A stretch of DNA of 6,715 bases from contig DATEUP010000122.1 in the NCBI GenBank assembly GCA_035283065.1, positions 1-6,715 of the forward strand, read 5' to 3'. Below the pieces are notes generated by a model that ran no database searches, was not told where the DNA came from, and worked only from the letters and a program-made list of their open reading frames with translations. Position 1 is the stretch's first letter, and each line of letters starts with the position of its first letter. The position numbers and the translations under genes were made by a program. This document shows, one piece after another, positions 5,690 to 6,715 of this stretch. The stretch comes from DATEUP01 sp035283065. Lineage in GTDB: Archaea > Thermoplasmatota > DTKX01 > DATEUP01.

Positions 5690-5928
5690 ACGGGTGCCGC
5701 GCCTGGCGGCGGCACAAGCATGAACTGGGCCTTCTCTTCGAGGCCCTCGCGTTCGATCCGCTTCCAGAGCCGTTCCAGGTCCTTGTCGTGGTCGACGATG
5801 CGGCGCCGTAGGATGGCGATCCACTGGCCGCCGTAGCGGTCGAGGTCCAGGGCGCCGCGCACGGGAGAGGGGGTATCGAATTGGTTCACGGAGGTTCCGC
5901 TCCGGGCGGACTTGCGGCTTGCAGCCAT
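5686..5928 (-). CDS. DUF5678-domain protein (copy 3)
   Basis: An 80-residue protein. Its N-terminal 30 residues are Ser/Arg-rich and variable; the DUF5678-type core is YGGQWIAILRRRIVDHDKDL at residues 32-51, then a charged helix (LWKRIEREGLEEKAQ) and the ending FMLVPPPG. The core is nearly the same as copy 2, while the N-terminal part is unrelated in detail, suggesting the core is under constraint. ATG at 5928 is about 39 nt from a TATA-like box. The four-base ATGA overlap with the protease gene marks a strict two-gene operon. Confidence 0.9.
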   Translation of the reverse strand: MAASRKSARSGTSVNQFDTPSPVRGALDLDRYGGQWIAILRRRIVDHDKDLERLWKRIEREGLEEKAQFMLVPPPGAAPV

Positions 5929-5962
5929 ATGAACCTTCAGGGGGGGTGAGTGAAAGTCGATT

Positions 5963-5972
5963 CAATTATAGT
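5963..5972 (-). promoter_or_regulatory. TATA-like promoter of DUF5678 copy 3 operon
   Basis: On the minus strand ACTATAATTG is centred about 39 nt before the ATG at 5928. It lies inside a 34-nt block (5947-5980) that differs by one base, within the TATA box itself, from the block at 2720-2753. The conserved leader reads CTTTCACTCACCCCCC. Confidence 0.65.
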
Positions 5973-5991
5973 TGGCGGGGTCGGCGTGGGC

Positions 5992-6082
5992 GGCGCGTCC
6001 GCTCAGGCGCCTTGGGAATCGCGCCCCCGGCGCGTCACAGGAAGCCCAGCGATGGGGGGGTTCCTCGGGTGGGGGGCGGGCG
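5992..6082 (-). repeat. Cassette-boundary repeat R5 (type A)
   Basis: The left part has GCGCGTCCGCT with the AGGCGCC variant shared with R2. The type-A core at about 6019-6082 starts TCGCGCCCCCGG and ends GGTGGGGGGCGGGCG. The inner stem is AGGAAGCCC paired with GGGGTTCCT, a different sequence from the type-B stem but the same position, allowing one G-T pair. A 29-nt run (6010-6038) is identical to R1. R5 lies between the right galU fragment and the copy 3 DUF5678 operon. Confidence 0.75.
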
Positions 6083-6104
6083 TTGGAGGGCTCAGTTGAG
6101 AAGG

Positions 6105-6118
6105 CAACAATTCTGTTG
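6105..6118. other. Small inverted repeat between R5 and galU fragment
   Basis: CAACA and TGTTG are separated by ATTC, a five-base stem with a four-base loop. It sits in the AT-richer spacer (about 6083-6194) between the galU fragment stop and R5. It could be a weak transcript hairpin. No gene is visible in this spacer. Confidence 0.2.
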
Positions 6119-6194
6119 ATCCCGAAACAGGTTTGTTGGGAGTGAAAGGGTCGCGTTGACCTCGAGAGGGCAAGGGCGGCGCGCCCGGCGCGGG

Positions 6195-6560
6195 TCACTT
6201 CCTTCCGTGCCCTCCGGTCGGCTTCCCCGCGCCCGCCACCTTCCTGGCGATCCTCCGCCCCTCGGGGTGCTCTCGGATGACGTCCTCGATCGCGGAGCGC
6301 CACGGCTCCTGCTCGAGCCCGAGGATCAGGTTCGCGCGCATCCAGTCCTGCTTTGTGCCGATGTCGAGGCGGCGCCCGTCGAACTGGAAGGCGTACACCG
6401 GGCGCTGCTTGAGGAGGATGCGCAGCGCGTCGGTGAGCTGGACCTCGCCGTTCTTGCCGGGGGGGGTTCTCTCGATTGCGTCGAAGATGTCGGGCGTGAG
6501 GGCGTAGGCGCCCACGATGCCAAGGTCGGAGGGGGCGTGCGCTCGGGCACCTGGCTTTTG
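6195..6560 (-). pseudogene. galU: galU 3'-end fragment (right copy, about 120 codons)
   Basis: This is the longest of the three GalU C-terminal fragments. The minus strand reads APSDLGIVGAYALTPDIF, then PGKNGEVQLTDALRILLKQ, FDGRRLDIGTKQDWMRAN, EPWRSAIEDVIREHPEG and a KPTGGHGRK end with stop at 6195. These are standard GalU C-terminal motifs (the IVGxYxLTPEIF, GExQLTDAL and DIGxKxxWLxA regions). A possible KPG just upstream of APSDL may be the last of the EKP segment; beyond about 6560 homology is lost. A protease 3' end lies 78 nt further upstream, so the N-terminal catalytic part with the nucleotide-binding GGxGTR loop is missing. It is a fragment, not an active uridylyltransferase, unless an unseen frameshifted arrangement exists to the right. 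Confidence 0.85.
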
Positions 6561-6572
6561 CCCTCGCGGGAA

Positions 6573-6592
6573 GGGGCCCCGGCGAGGGCCCC
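6573..6592. other. GC hairpin between protease end and galU fragment
   Basis: GGGGCCC (6573-6579) and GGGCCCC (6586-6592) form a perfect seven-base stem around CGGCGA. It resembles the GGGCCCC-TCGGC-GGGGCCC inner hairpin of R4, and GGTGGGCG follows nearby, but the CGCCCCC arm of the repeat is not found. It may be a degenerate boundary repeat or a coincidental GC-rich palindrome. Confidence 0.3.
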
Positions 6593-6637
6593 GAGGCGGA
6601 GGCGGTGGGCGCGGGGATTCGAAATCGGGTCCAGAAC

Positions 6638-6715
6638 CTACCAGGCCCGTGCGCCTCGAACGATTCCGAATCGATGGCGCCAATTCTGGAAGCGGATTTC
6701 CACCTCACTGAAGAG
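6638..6715 (-). CDS. Retropepsin-like protease 3' end (copy 4, partial)
   Basis: The minus strand from the right edge encodes LFSEVEIRFQNWRHRFGIV and then RGARAW before a TAG at 6638-6640. This aligns with the tails of the other proteases, FFEHLEVRFQDWRERVGVL (copy 3) and LFERFEVRIQDSRRRFALV (copy 2), which directly follow the LGR motif. Only 25 residues are inside the window; the catalytic Asp would lie about 75 residues further upstream. It shows that another DUF5678-protease unit probably continues past the right edge and that it too is followed by a galU 3' fragment. Confidence 0.7.
   Translation of the reverse strand, partial: LFSEVEIRFQNWRHRFGIVRGARAW

Noticed and set aside
1490..6082. 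Canonical integron attC sites
   Set aside because: The repeats bracket cassette-like units and can fold, but I do not see the RYYYAAC/GTTRRRY core boxes, and no integron integrase gene is in the window. The resemblance is architectural only.
1490..6082. CRISPR array
   Set aside because: The repeats are 0.9-1.2 kb apart with whole genes between them and vary internally, unlike uniform 25-40 nt repeats with short spacers.
6083..6194. tRNA or small structured RNA in the galU-R5 spacer
   Set aside because: Only a five-base hairpin and a GC palindrome are visible; there is no cloverleaf or T-loop signature.
6195..6683. A complete galU or fused gene with N-terminal extension starting at 6683
   Set aside because: The residues before about 6560 are Pro/Arg-rich and overlap the protease 3' end in another frame; they show no GalU catalytic-domain motifs.

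Overview
The window is GC-rich DNA from what is most likely an archaeon. The evidence is that AT-rich TATA-like boxes sit about 35-40 nt upstream of start codons with very short leaders, that there are tandem DUF5678-type small proteins, and that a PIN-domain toxin-antitoxin pair is present. A member of Thermoplasmatota or another high-GC archaeal lineage would fit, but the lineage is inference.

Layout, left to right. At 69-1070 a plus-strand gene encodes an unrecognised 333-residue protein with a C-terminal zinc ribbon. It converges, with a 44-bp overlap, on a small minus-strand Cys-rich protein (about 1027-1377). Everything to the right is on the minus strand and built from repeated modules. 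Read in the direction of transcription (right to left) these are: the 3' end of a retropepsin-like protease gene at the right edge; a 3' fragment of galU; a structured GC-rich repeat (R5); a DUF5678 gene plus protease gene; a second galU 3' fragment; repeat R4; a second DUF5678-protease pair; repeat R3; a VapBC-like antitoxin plus PIN toxin pair; repeat R2; a third DUF5678-protease pair; a third galU 3' fragment; repeat R1; and the small Cys-rich gene.

The window is therefore a cassette-like array. Two-gene units, each with its own TATA box and tightly coupled stop/start junctions, are separated by related 58-65 nt hairpin-forming repeats. Copies of the galU 3' end, without the rest of galU, lie directly behind three of the proteases. 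The simplest model is repeated tandem duplication or insertion at the galU 3' end, followed by divergence and by recombination inside the repeats; the repeats show all four combinations of two sequence variants. The DUF5678-aspartyl protease pair is the recurrent cargo. Its function is not known to me, and I propose it as a candidate undescribed two-component module. No integrase, transposase or intact galU is present in the window.
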